Source of the DNA: Lentimicrobiaceae bacterium
GTDB lineage: Bacteria > Bacteroidota > Bacteroidia > Bacteroidales > SKPS01
Reading direction: 5' to 3'
DNA length: 5,763 nt
NCBI GenBank assembly: GCA_007119395.1
Contig: SKPS01000099.1
Span: forward strand, 1 to 5,763
The notes under the pieces were generated by a model. That model ran no database searches. It saw only the letters and a list, made by a program, of their open reading frames with translations, and was not told where the DNA came from. Below are positions 1-5,744 of this stretch, in pieces (within the stretch, counting starts at the first letter, position 1; each line of letters begins with the position of its first letter). The position numbers and the translations under genes were made by a program.

Positions 1-1122
1 CAACAGGGCATACACCACCAGGATGACCAGGGTGCCGGCACCCATGCCCTTCCATACCTTATTGATCACCAGGGGCTTATCGTAAACACCGGAGAAGAAC
101 ATCGCCAGAAGCCATACCAGAATATAGGCGGGTACCACAAGGAACATCAGCTCAGACGGGTAATCGGTGCCTACACCGAAGCGCACATGGGATGCCCAGT
201 ACTCTTTGATCAGGTATAGGCCACCCCAGAGCAAGGTTGCGTCCAGCAGAGGATACAACATGCGGGTAAACGTACGACGTGCAATGGCAACCCCGGCACG
301 GAAATAGATCGCCAGGTGGATCAGCAACCGGAACAGTGTGGCATGCTTGCCCGAGAAGTGCTTCCGTGCGAAGATGATCATTGCCTGGTAGAAGATAAAA
401 ACGTAATTCAGACTCGCCTTTTTGGTGCTCTCCCCTTTGTAGTGAATAATCCGGGTGCCCGGATAGTAATAGTTCTTATAGCCGGCCTGTGTAATCCGGT
501 ACGACAGGTCGATGTCTTCTCCGTACATAAAGAACGCCTCATCCAGCAGCCCCGTTTTGTCGAGTGCTGCTCGTCTGAGCATCATAAAAGCACCCGAAAG
601 CACCTCCACCTGATGGGTTTGGTCTTTGTCGAGATATCCCAAATGGTATTTGCCAAACCTCTTAGAGCGTGGGAAAAGCGATGACAGTCCGAATATCTTA
701 TAGAAAGCCACAATGGGGGTAGGGAGTGATCGTTTCGATTCTGCGAGGAACTTCCCTTTGCCGTCCACCATATGTACGCCCAGGCCTCCGGCATCAGGGT
801 GTTGCTCCATGAAAGAGATGCACTTTCTGAAGGTCTCAGATTCAACCACCGTATCAGGGTTCAGCAGCAAAACAAACTCCCCTTGTGAGACTTTGATGGC
901 CTGGTTGTTGGCCTTGCTGAAGCCCACATTCTCCCGGTTGGCGATCAGTTTCACCCCGGGGAATTTCTCCTGTACCATGGCCACGCTTCCATCAACAGAG
1001 TTGTTGTCTACCACCAACACCTCCGCGTCAAGCCCCTCACATGCTGATTGTACCGACAACAGGCACTGCTCCAGAAAATGAGAGACGTTGTAATTGACAA
1101 TGACTACTGAAAGCTTTTTCAT
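1..1122 (-). CDS. Family 2 glycosyltransferase with C-terminal membrane segments (3' end outside window)
   Basis: A membrane-attached glycosyltransferase that probably moves a sugar from a nucleotide-sugar donor onto a lipid-linked or envelope glycan at the cytoplasmic face. The frame is open from ATG 1122 to the left edge (374 residues, no stop). The protein opens with MKKLSVVIVNYN, a typical GT2 (GT-A fold) first strand. It continues with VVDNNS (37-42), NVGFSKANN (about 66-73), the donor/metal-site variant LLNPD (86-90), GAFMM (177-181), and FFMYGEDIDLSYR around 197-209 with the acidic ED pair expected near the catalytic base. These resemble rhamnosyltransferase-type GT2 enzymes. Hydrophobic stretches follow at about 263-282, 288-306, 324-346 and from 361 onward. 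An in-frame TAG four codons upstream supports this start. Donor and acceptor cannot be read from the sequence. The C-terminal half may resemble the membrane part of polyprenyl glycosylphosphotransferases, but that is only an inference from its hydrophobic pattern. Confidence 0.9.
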   Translation of the reverse strand, partial: MKKLSVVIVNYNVSHFLEQCLLSVQSACEGLDAEVLVVDNNSVDGSVAMVQEKFPGVKLIANRENVGFSKANNQAIKVSQGEFVLLLNPDTVVESETFRKCISFMEQHPDAGGLGVHMVDGKGKFLAESKRSLPTPIVAFYKIFGLSSLFPRSKRFGKYHLGYLDKDQTHQVEVLSGAFMMLRRAALDKTGLLDEAFFMYGEDIDLSYRITQAGYKNYYYPGTRIIHYKGESTKKASLNYVFIFYQAMIIFARKHFSGKHATLFRLLIHLAIYFRAGVAIARRTFTRMLYPLLDATLLWGGLYLIKEYWASHVRFGVGTDYPSELMFLVVPAYILVWLLAMFFSGVYDKPLVINKVWKGMGAGTLVILVVYALL

Positions 1123-1140
1123 CCTTTGTGACTACATTGA

Positions 1141-1157
1141 CCGGAATTTGCATCCGG
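1141..1157 (-). other. Small hairpin in the glycosyltransferase leader
   Basis: CCGGA (1141-1145) and TCCGG (1153-1157) pair perfectly around a 7-nt loop. If transcription starts from the -7 motif at 1167-1174, the hairpin lies near the 5' end of the glycosyltransferase mRNA, about 18 nt before the start codon. No T tract follows on either strand, so it is not an intrinsic terminator. It could stabilise the mRNA end or affect translation, but a 5-bp stem can also occur by chance. Confidence 0.35.
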
Positions 1158-1166
1158 AAAGGGAGC

Positions 1167-1174
1167 CAAAATTA
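1167..1174 (-). promoter_or_regulatory. Bacteroidota -7 promoter element upstream of the glycosyltransferase
   Basis: Read on the minus strand this is TAATTTTG, an exact match to the Bacteroidota sigma-ABfr -7 consensus TAnnTTTG. It sits 44 nt upstream of ATG 1122, inside the 82-nt gap after the barrel gene, and would give a leader of about 40 nt. A T7 run lies just upstream. I found no TTTG at the usual -33 spacing, so this is half of a promoter by sequence. It suggests that the glycosyltransferase can be transcribed separately from the two genes before it. Confidence 0.5.
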
Positions 1175-1204
1175 GAAAAAAAGTGGCGATATGCATTGAA
1201 AAAG

Positions 1205-1885
1205 TCAGAATGCCAGCCCCACGGTAATGCCAAACCGCACTTTTGTGCCGCTCTGTTTGGGCCCGATCATGCTTACCAGGAAGCCCCCTTTGCTTATGTT
1301 CAGGTCGTAGTTTTCGCTGGATGAGTAGCTGAAGTATCCCGGTCCGAAATAGATATCCACCAGAAAACCATTCTCAAAAAACCATTGGTTGCCAAACAGC
1401 AGTCCACCCCCACGACCGTACACCCTGGCCTCCACTGGATTACCATTCCGGTCGTGCGTGGTGTTGCCGTGCTCCTCGTAGCCCAGCCAAACACCTCCAT
1501 AGGTGCGTGCTCTTTGAACAGGGTCAACCTGGAAATAGTAACGGAACTCTGGCATAACAGTAAAACCATCCGAGGCATAGTAGGAGCTCCCGGTGCCTGA
1601 TCTGCTGCGGATGAGACTCCCGCCAAAAACGACACTGTAGCCACTTTGACCCATAAATGTCTCAATGTGTACCGGCAACGATGCCCCCAAACCTCCCAGT
1701 GGATCTATTTTAACGCCCACCAACGGTACCGTACGTTCTGTGGTTACGGAAGCAGTAGCAGGGAAAAAAAACCCGCTCGTCAGAAAAAAAAGAAAAAACA
1801 GAATTTGTACCGGGCGTTTTAACCGCACGGCATCACCACATTTCCCATTGGCAGCGTTTCTGCTGCAAAACCATCTGCTTACCAT
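1205..1885 (-). CDS. Outer-membrane beta-barrel-like protein (DUF3575-like)
   Basis: A probable small outer-membrane barrel of 226 residues with no recognisable enzymatic motif. After a hydrophobic export segment (about 26-43, rich in F and L, with a possible cleavage site at ATAS near 43-46), the chain shows alternating polar and aromatic strands with Gly-rich turns. Examples are EFRYYF (113-118), GGVWLGYEEHG (130-140), GRGGGLLFGNQWFFENG (157-173) and VDIYFGPGYF (176-185). The final strand ends VGLAF, and a terminal Phe is typical of proteins handled by the BAM complex. The pattern recalls the DUF3575 family of Bacteroidota; this is a resemblance, not a search result. The ATG at 1885 overlaps the preceding gene's TAA by 7 nt, implying translational coupling. 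That start leaves a long n-region with two cysteines. A GTG at 1828 (residue 20) would give a tidier signal peptide, so the start is uncertain. Confidence 0.72.
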   Translation of the reverse strand: MVSRWFCSRNAANGKCGDAVRLKRPVQILFFLFFLTSGFFFPATASVTTERTVPLVGVKIDPLGGLGASLPVHIETFMGQSGYSVVFGGSLIRSRSGTGSSYYASDGFTVMPEFRYYFQVDPVQRARTYGGVWLGYEEHGNTTHDRNGNPVEARVYGRGGGLLFGNQWFFENGFLVDIYFGPGYFSYSSSENYDLNISKGGFLVSMIGPKQSGTKVRFGITVGLAF

Positions 1886-2778
1886 ACGCCTGCATATATT
1901 TTGGCTGCCCCATAGCTTCCATCCCCTTTGCCATAACGAACGATGTACACACCGCCTTGCAGATCAGGCAACAAAAGTGAAGTATAGGTATTTCCGTCTC
2001 TTTGGGTCTCGCCGCTCCAAACAACCCTGCCATCAAGCGAATAGAGCGATACCGGCAGCTGTGCCCGGTCTGAATCAACCCCTTCAAACACCAATCGGCC
2101 TGCACCGAAATAGACCCGTGGCTCATCAGCCGATGTGATGCTCTCTTCTACACCGATCGGGTACTGAAACTCAAGGTTGTCAATATACAAAGTGCTGTTG
2201 GGCTGCGGATCGTCACGGTCGGATGACAGAATGATGATGTTCAGGTGTGTGGGCGTTTCCACCGAGGTGTAATCGATGGCAATGTTGAACTCGGTCCAGG
2301 TGTTGAGTGATTGTGTGGTGGTATAATTTCCTGTGCCCAGCGTATCCCATGAGGATCCATTCTGGCGTAAAAGCACCACGCCAACAAAGCATTCATCACC
2401 GAGTTTGGGATCGTATTGAATATAGCCACTCATCGATACCGGGCGGTGCGTGAAGGGGATGCCCCCTTCAATGGTTGCCTCCATGGTCACCATGTTGATA
2501 CTGAAGGTGCCCAGCGTTAACAAACCGGGAATCGGCATACCCAGTAAACTGCGCGTCTGTAACCTGGCTGAATAACTTCCGGTGTGCTTTAACCCACTCT
2601 CTTTGGTAACCGTAAATAAACTTAAAGCCGCTGTGTTGGGGTTGGGCGTACTCCAGGAGACAGGCTCCTCATAGTTTCCCGTTCCACTCCACTGCTCAAA
2701 ATCACCGTTGGGAACCGATTGCCCAACTGCTGAAAACACTGTAAAAAATGCAAACAACGTAATAAAAAAGCGCATCAT
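1879..2778 (-). CDS. Secreted protein with PCMD-like domain and T9SS-type C-terminal sorting tail
   Basis: A 299-residue exported protein. Residues 1-20 form a Phe-rich signal peptide ending near SAVGQ, with no lipobox cysteine. The mature protein opens with VPNGDFEQW (22-30). It later shows HTGSYSARLQT (65-75), GGIPFTHRPVSMSGYIQYDP (105-124), LSSD (184-187) and STLYIDNLEF (195-204). This order matches my recollection of the Bacteroidota PCMD family (putative carbohydrate metabolism domain), a jelly-roll-like module. From about 240 the sequence VSLYSLDGRVVWSG, then LLLPDLQGGVYIVRYGKG and AAKIYAG, has the strand pattern of the type A T9SS C-terminal sorting domain. I infer export by Sec and then T9SS to the cell surface. 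It is the first gene of a coupled pair with the barrel protein. Two adjacent ATGs (2778 and 2775) are possible starts. The upstream sequence is AT-rich without an SD, as usual in this phylum. The ligand is unknown. Confidence 0.82.
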   Translation of the reverse strand: MMRFFITLFAFFTVFSAVGQSVPNGDFEQWSGTGNYEEPVSWSTPNPNTAALSLFTVTKESGLKHTGSYSARLQTRSLLGMPIPGLLTLGTFSINMVTMEATIEGGIPFTHRPVSMSGYIQYDPKLGDECFVGVVLLRQNGSSWDTLGTGNYTTTQSLNTWTEFNIAIDYTSVETPTHLNIIILSSDRDDPQPNSTLYIDNLEFQYPIGVEESITSADEPRVYFGAGRLVFEGVDSDRAQLPVSLYSLDGRVVWSGETQRDGNTYTSLLLPDLQGGVYIVRYGKGDGSYGAAKIYAGVW

Positions 2779-2814
2779 GATTTGAAATTTATAAGTTTAG
2801 AACCATCGTGCCAT

Positions 2815-2845
2815 CACCGGGTTCCATGTGGGGATCCCTGCGGTG
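2815..2845 (-). other. Hairpin in the 5' leader of the PCMD-like gene
   Basis: CACC (2815-2818) pairs with GGTG (2842-2845). After a 3-nt bulge, GGGTTCC (2819-2825) pairs with GGATCCC (2832-2838) with one T-T mismatch, leaving a 6-nt loop. On the minus strand this sits near the predicted 5' end of the mRNA made from the -7 motif at 2861-2868, and about 37 nt before ATG 2778. On the plus strand it is followed five bases later by T5 (2851-2855), so it could be read as a weak terminator for plus-strand transcripts, though no plus-strand gene precedes it. Confidence 0.45.
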
Positions 2846-2860
2846 TGTCCTTTTTCGCAA

Positions 2861-2868
2861 CAAAGATA
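2861..2868 (-). promoter_or_regulatory. Bacteroidota -7 promoter element for the PCMD/barrel gene pair
   Basis: On the minus strand this reads TATCTTTG, an exact TAnnTTTG match, placed 82 nt upstream of ATG 2778. TTTG candidates for the -33 element occur 15 nt (2884-2887) and 26 nt (2895-2898) away, neither at the preferred spacing of about 19-21. The surrounding sequence (2869-2910) is strongly AT-rich, as expected for a promoter. The predicted leader is about 75-80 nt and contains the hairpin at 2815-2845. Confidence 0.55.
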
Positions 2869-2956
2869 GCTTTTGTATTTTATCAAATAAAAAGCAAATC
2901 TTCATTTATCACAAACACCAACCCATCAGATTGGTTCACGCAATGGAGGAAAATTT

Positions 2957-2990
2957 CAACCTGGTATTACAGGTTGTGGACTTTTTTTTT
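2957..2990 (+). terminator. Terminator-like hairpin with T9 tract, without an obvious upstream gene
   Basis: CAACCTG (2957-2963) and CAGGTTG (2970-2976) form a perfect 7-bp stem around the loop GTATTA. Five bases later comes an uninterrupted run of nine T (2982-2990). This has the layout of a plus-strand intrinsic terminator, but the spacer is slightly long and the stem only moderately GC-rich. No plus-strand gene ends nearby. The T run lies just upstream of the tRNA promoter and may instead serve as an AT-rich upstream element for it. Confidence 0.4.
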
Positions 2991-3008
2991 CAGAATAAGA
3001 ATAAAGAG

Positions 3009-3016
3009 TATATTTG
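3009..3016 (+). promoter_or_regulatory. Promoter -7 element for tRNA-Val
   Basis: TATATTTG is an exact match to the Bacteroidota -7 consensus TAnnTTTG and ends 27 nt before the mature tRNA 5' end. This gives a short 5' leader of about 20 nt for RNase P to remove. No TTTG lies at the standard -33 distance; the T9 tract at 2982-2990 occupies that area. Confidence 0.65.
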
Positions 3017-3043
3017 CAACCCGGTTCTTTTACACATCATCAT

Positions 3044-3118
3044 GGGGCGTTAGCTCAGTTGGTTTAGAGCGCATGCTTGACAGGCATGAGGTCACTGGTT
3101 CGATTCCAGTACGTCCCA
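3044..3118 (+). tRNA. tRNA-Val (anticodon GAC)
   Basis: A complete 75-nt cloverleaf. The acceptor stem GGGGCGT (3044-3050) pairs with ACGTCCC (3111-3117) through six Watson-Crick pairs and one G-T wobble. The D stem is GCTC/GAGC (3053-3056 with 3067-3070). The anticodon stem is CATGC/GCATG (3072-3076 with 3084-3088) with loop TTGACAG, placing anticodon GAC at 3079-3081. The T stem is ACTGG/CCAGT with loop TTCGATT. The discriminator base is A3118. CCA is not encoded: CT follows, and the CCA at 3121-3123 is two bases out of place, so the end must be added by CCA nucleotidyltransferase. GAC reads GUC and GUU valine codons. Confidence 0.96.
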
Positions 3119-3123
3119 CTCCA

Positions 3124-3138
3124 GGTTGAAATCCAACC
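3124..3138 (+). other. Short hairpin directly downstream of tRNA-Val
   Basis: GGTTG (3124-3128) pairs with CAACC (3134-3138) around the loop AAATC, starting five bases after the tRNA. No T tract follows. It overlaps the right arm of the 12-bp inverted repeat and could influence 3' processing of the tRNA precursor. Confidence 0.3.
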
Positions 3139-3153
3139 CTCTCACTTCCCGGT

Positions 3154-3181
3154 GACAACACAACTGCAGCCGGCTGTTGTC
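3154..3181 (+). terminator. Possible terminator hairpin of the tRNA-Val transcript
   Basis: GACAACA (3154-3160) and TGTTGTC (3175-3181) form a perfect 7-bp stem with a 14-nt loop. The following bases TGTTTGATG contain only a weak T run, so termination may be inefficient. It lies midway between the tRNA and the DPP IV start. DPP IV has no clear promoter of its own, so some read-through is plausible. Confidence 0.4.
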
Positions 3182-3214
3182 TGTTTGATGAAACACCCAT
3201 TAATACCATAATAT

Positions 3215-5383
3215 ATGTATAGGAGATTGTTTGTATTGGTTGTGCTGATATGCAGTGTATTGTTGTTATCAGCTCAGCAGAAGCATTTTGCCATTGAAGA
3301 GATATGGAGAGACTTCACGTTCAGGCCTGCCGGGGTGAGCGAGATCCGGTCAATGAATGACGGCATTCATTTTACTGTGTTGGAGAACCAGTGTATTGTG
3401 AGATACTCATACCTTACCGGTGAGGTGATAGACACATTACTGGATGGTTCTAAGCTGGTTGACGAAGAGGGTGGGGCGATCCGTTTTTCTCAGTATGCTT
3501 TCAGCGACGACGAGTCGAAGGTGCTGTTAGGTACGCGTATGCGGCGGATCTACCGGTATTCCAGGGAGGGATACTTTTATGTATACGACAGGGCAAGCGG
3601 CAATCTTCGTCCGTTATCAGACCGCAGCAAAGGGATGCAGCGGCTGGCCGACTTCTCACCCGACGGAACACGGGTGGCGTTTGTGCGGAACAACAACCTC
3701 TACTATGTTCACCTTGACCAGATGAATGAAGTGGCCGTAACCACCGATGGCAAAGAGAATCACATCATCAACGGTACCTGTGACTGGGTATACGAAGAGG
3801 AGTTCTCCTTCACCAAAGGGTTTCAATGGTCCCCTTCAGGAAGGTACCTGGCTTACTACCGGTTTGATGAGAGCGATGTGAAGGAGTTTACACTCACCTT
3901 TCACGGTGAGTTGTATCCGAGACTCGTCACCTATAAGTATCCGAAGGCCGGAGAAGACAACAGCGTGGTAACCATCCACACATATGATGTGCAGTCGGGA
4001 AACCGTGCCAACATCGATATCGGTGAAGAGACCGATCAGTATATTCCCCGGATTAAATGGACAGCCACCGATCAGTCGTTGGCGGTGATCAGGATGAACA
4101 GACTTCAGAACCACAAAGAGATATTGCTCGCCAATCCTGCAACGGGCAATACAGCCCTCTTGTACGAAGAGCATAACAAGTATTATATAGACATAACCGA
4201 CAACATGTGGTTTTTGAAGGACCGCATGGTGATTACCAGTGAGAAGGATGGCTTTCACCACATTTATGTGGTGTCGATGAGAGACGGGAAGGAGTTGCAG
4301 TTGACGCGTGGCGAGTGGGATGTGGTTGATATCAAAGGGGTTGATGAGTCGAACCGGATGGTTTACTACCGTGCGGCAAAGGAGACCCCGCTCAACACCG
4401 GGGTGTATGCGGTGCGTCTGGATGGCAGGCGTGAAAGGAGTCTGCCTGTACAGCCCGGCAACAACAATGTGACATTCAGCAAAACATTTGATTACTATAT
4501 ATTGAATTGGTCAGATGCCAATACACCCAACAGGTACTCTATTTACAACCGTCGCGGACAGGAGGTGGTTGTGCTTGAGGACAACCAGAAGCTGGTAGAC
4601 ACACTGTCGGCCTATGTTGTGCCAGGGCTTACGTTTGGGTCTTTTACCACAGAGGAGGATATTGAGCTCAATTACTGGATCATCAAGCCCCCCGATTTCG
4701 ATCCGGCCAGGAGCTATCCGTTGCTGATGTATGTTTATGGCGGACCGGGTAGTCAGACTGTACTCAACTCATGGAATTATACACATTTGTGGTTCAGGCA
4801 CCTGGCGCAGTTGGGGTATGTGGTGGTTTCTGTTGATAACCGTGGAACCGGCAGGAGAGGGGAGGAGTTTAAAAAGGGAACCTATCTGCAGCTGGGGAAA
4901 TACGAAACCATTGACCAGATTGAGGCGGCAAAGTATTTTGGCAGCCTCGACTACATCGATCAAAACAGAATAGGAATCTATGGATGGAGCTATGGTGGCT
5001 ATATGTCGACGCTTTGCATGACCAAAGGGGCCGGTTATTTTGCGGCCGGTATTGCCGTGGCGCCGGTTTCCAACTGGAGATATTACGACAACATATACAC
5101 TGAGCGCTTTATGCGTACACCACAGGAAAACGGAGAGAACTACGACATCAACTCTCCGATACACCATGTTGACAAGCTGGAGGGTGCATATTTACTGGTA
5201 CATGGCACCACAGATGACAATGTGCATGTACAGAACGCCTACGATTTGGTAACGGCATTGGTAGAGGCTGACAAGCAATTCGACCTCTTCATCTACCCAA
5301 ACAAGAACCATGGTATTTTCGGGGGGAATGCACGGAACCATCTCTTCAATATGATGACACAATTTCTTCTGAAGAATCTCTGA
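3215..5383 (+). CDS. Dipeptidyl peptidase IV (S9B prolyl dipeptidyl peptidase)
   Basis: A serine exopeptidase that releases X-Pro or X-Ala dipeptides from peptide N-termini, probably in the periplasm or at the outer membrane, feeding peptide use. The 722 residues match the roughly 720 of the Porphyromonas enzyme. Residues 1-20 are a signal peptide ending LLLSA before QQK. A beta-propeller domain (DPPIV_N type) spans about 90-450 and carries DWVYEEEF (190-197), the Glu pair that holds the substrate amino terminus. The alpha/beta-hydrolase domain (about 500-722) has VYGGPGSQ (oxyanion Tyr508), GWSYGGY (nucleophile Ser592), HGTTDDNVH (Asp667, with Asn669 matching the substrate-binding Asn of human DPP IV) and NKNHG (His699). 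All catalytic residues are present. There is no T9SS tail and no lipobox. ATG 3215 is chosen for its signal peptide; the upstream bases are AT-rich with no SD. It lies 96 nt after tRNA-Val without a convincing promoter. Confidence 0.96.
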   Translation: MYRRLFVLVVLICSVLLLSAQQKHFAIEEIWRDFTFRPAGVSEIRSMNDGIHFTVLENQCIVRYSYLTGEVIDTLLDGSKLVDEEGGAIRFSQYAFSDDESKVLLGTRMRRIYRYSREGYFYVYDRASGNLRPLSDRSKGMQRLADFSPDGTRVAFVRNNNLYYVHLDQMNEVAVTTDGKENHIINGTCDWVYEEEFSFTKGFQWSPSGRYLAYYRFDESDVKEFTLTFHGELYPRLVTYKYPKAGEDNSVVTIHTYDVQSGNRANIDIGEETDQYIPRIKWTATDQSLAVIRMNRLQNHKEILLANPATGNTALLYEEHNKYYIDITDNMWFLKDRMVITSEKDGFHHIYVVSMRDGKELQLTRGEWDVVDIKGVDESNRMVYYRAAKETPLNTGVYAVRLDGRRERSLPVQPGNNNVTFSKTFDYYILNWSDANTPNRYSIYNRRGQEVVVLEDNQKLVDTLSAYVVPGLTFGSFTTEEDIELNYWIIKPPDFDPARSYPLLMYVYGGPGSQTVLNSWNYTHLWFRHLAQLGYVVVSVDNRGTGRRGEEFKKGTYLQLGKYETIDQIEAAKYFGSLDYIDQNRIGIYGWSYGGYMSTLCMTKGAGYFAAGIAVAPVSNWRYYDNIYTERFMRTPQENGENYDINSPIHHVDKLEGAYLLVHGTTDDNVHVQNAYDLVTALVEADKQFDLFIYPNKNHGIFGGNARNHLFNMMTQFLLKNL

Positions 5384-5441
5384 TGAGGCGGTCACTGCAA
5401 TGCGAAAGGCTCTGCATCAGATAAAAAACTTCTCTGATTGC

Positions 5442-5472
5442 TTTGCAGATTCGATTATTATGTGTATTTTTG
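5442..5472 (+). promoter_or_regulatory. Full Bacteroidota promoter (-33 and -7) for rpsU
   Basis: TTTG at 5442-5445 and TATTTTTG at 5465-5472 match both halves of the Bacteroidota consensus TTTG and TAnnTTTG, with a 19-nt spacer in the preferred range. It is the only complete promoter match I found in the window. Transcription should start near 5476-5480, giving an rpsU leader of about 45-50 nt. This fits a highly expressed ribosomal protein gene transcribed independently of the DPP IV gene. Confidence 0.8.
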
Positions 5473-5507
5473 CACCCTGAAATTAACAAGAGTATAAATC
5501 TATTGTG

Positions 5508-5517
5508 GAAAGGCAGG
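5508..5517 (+). promoter_or_regulatory. Shine-Dalgarno-like site of rpsU
   Basis: GAAAGGCAGG differs from the full anti-SD complement GAAAGGAGG only by an extra C (5514). It ends 7 nt before ATG 5525, the expected SD distance. No other gene start in this window has so complete an SD-like stretch. In Bacteroidota the anti-SD is normally hidden in the ribosome by bS21 and neighbouring proteins, and SD-bearing rpsU leaders have been linked to bS21 autoregulation. Applying that to this gene is an inference. Confidence 0.6.
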
Positions 5518-5524
5518 TATCTTT

Positions 5525-5719
5525 ATGATCATTGTTCCTGTAAAAGAAGGCGAAAACATTGAGCGTGCTTTAAAGAAGCTAAAGCGGAAGTTTGAGAAGA
5601 CGGGTGTGGTACGAGAGCTCCGGGATCGCCAGAAGTTCACCAAGCCATCGATTATCAAAAGAGAACAGAAGATCAAGGCTGTTTACAAGAACAAGATGCA
5701 GCAACAGGCAGAGAACTAG
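5525..5719 (+). CDS. rpsU: 30S ribosomal protein S21 (bS21)
   Basis: Small-subunit ribosomal protein bound near the 3' end of 16S rRNA, where it affects mRNA binding at initiation. The 64-residue, Lys/Arg-rich product begins MIIVPVKEGENIERALKKLKRKFEK and continues TGVVRELRDRQKF and KPSIIKREQK, the characteristic bS21 layout of a short beta start and two basic helices. The length is usual for Bacteroidota. It is preceded by a complete promoter and an SD-like site. It stands 141 nt after DPP IV, on the same strand but with its own promoter. The basic C-terminal part (residues 45-58) ends in a Gln-rich tail, QQQAEN. Confidence 0.96.
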   Translation: MIIVPVKEGENIERALKKLKRKFEKTGVVRELRDRQKFTKPSIIKREQKIKAVYKNKMQQQAEN

Positions 5720-5744
5720 CCGTTGCAGCTCTGAAGATGTGAAC

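Larger units (their letters stand above)
2953..3132. repeat. 12-bp perfect inverted repeat flanking tRNA-Val
   Basis: The left arm is ATTTCAACCTGG (2953-2964) and the right arm is its exact reverse complement CCAGGTTGAAAT (3121-3132). The arms enclose the tRNA promoter and gene, and the right arm begins three bases after the tRNA's discriminator base. The core CAGGTTG occurs a third time at 2970-2976, making the local hairpin with the left arm. No transposase or integrase is visible, so I annotate it only as a repeat. Confidence 0.6.

Noticed and set aside
316..1081. Open reading frames on the plus strand opposite the glycosyltransferase (316-684 and 713-1081)
   Set aside because: Their products show no family motifs, and they lie antisense to a gene with clear GT2 motifs along its full length; they are frame shadows.
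3119..3123. Encoded CCA end for tRNA-Val
   Set aside because: The bases after discriminator A3118 are CTCCA; the CCA is displaced by two bases and belongs to the inverted repeat arm.
2782..3129. Open frames of 115 and 81 codons on the plus strand across the intergenic region
   Set aside because: Both run into the tRNA gene and the terminator-like hairpin, have atypical composition, and show no protein motif.
3836..4261. Minus-strand 141-codon frame inside DPP IV, with similar frames at 4769-5167 and 5192-5395
   Set aside because: They are antisense to a complete, motif-rich peptidase gene and have no recognisable signal or domain.
5380..5420. Terminator for DPP IV formed by CTGATG (5380-5385) and CATCAG (5415-5420)
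   Set aside because: The stem is only 6 bp with a 29-nt loop, overlaps the stop codon, and is followed by an A run rather than T.
5411..5449. Long imperfect stem TCTGCATCAG with CTGATTGCTTTGCAGA upstream of rpsU
   Set aside because: It is asymmetric with a 6-nt bulge and overlaps the -33 element, so it lies before the transcription start and would not be in the rpsU mRNA.
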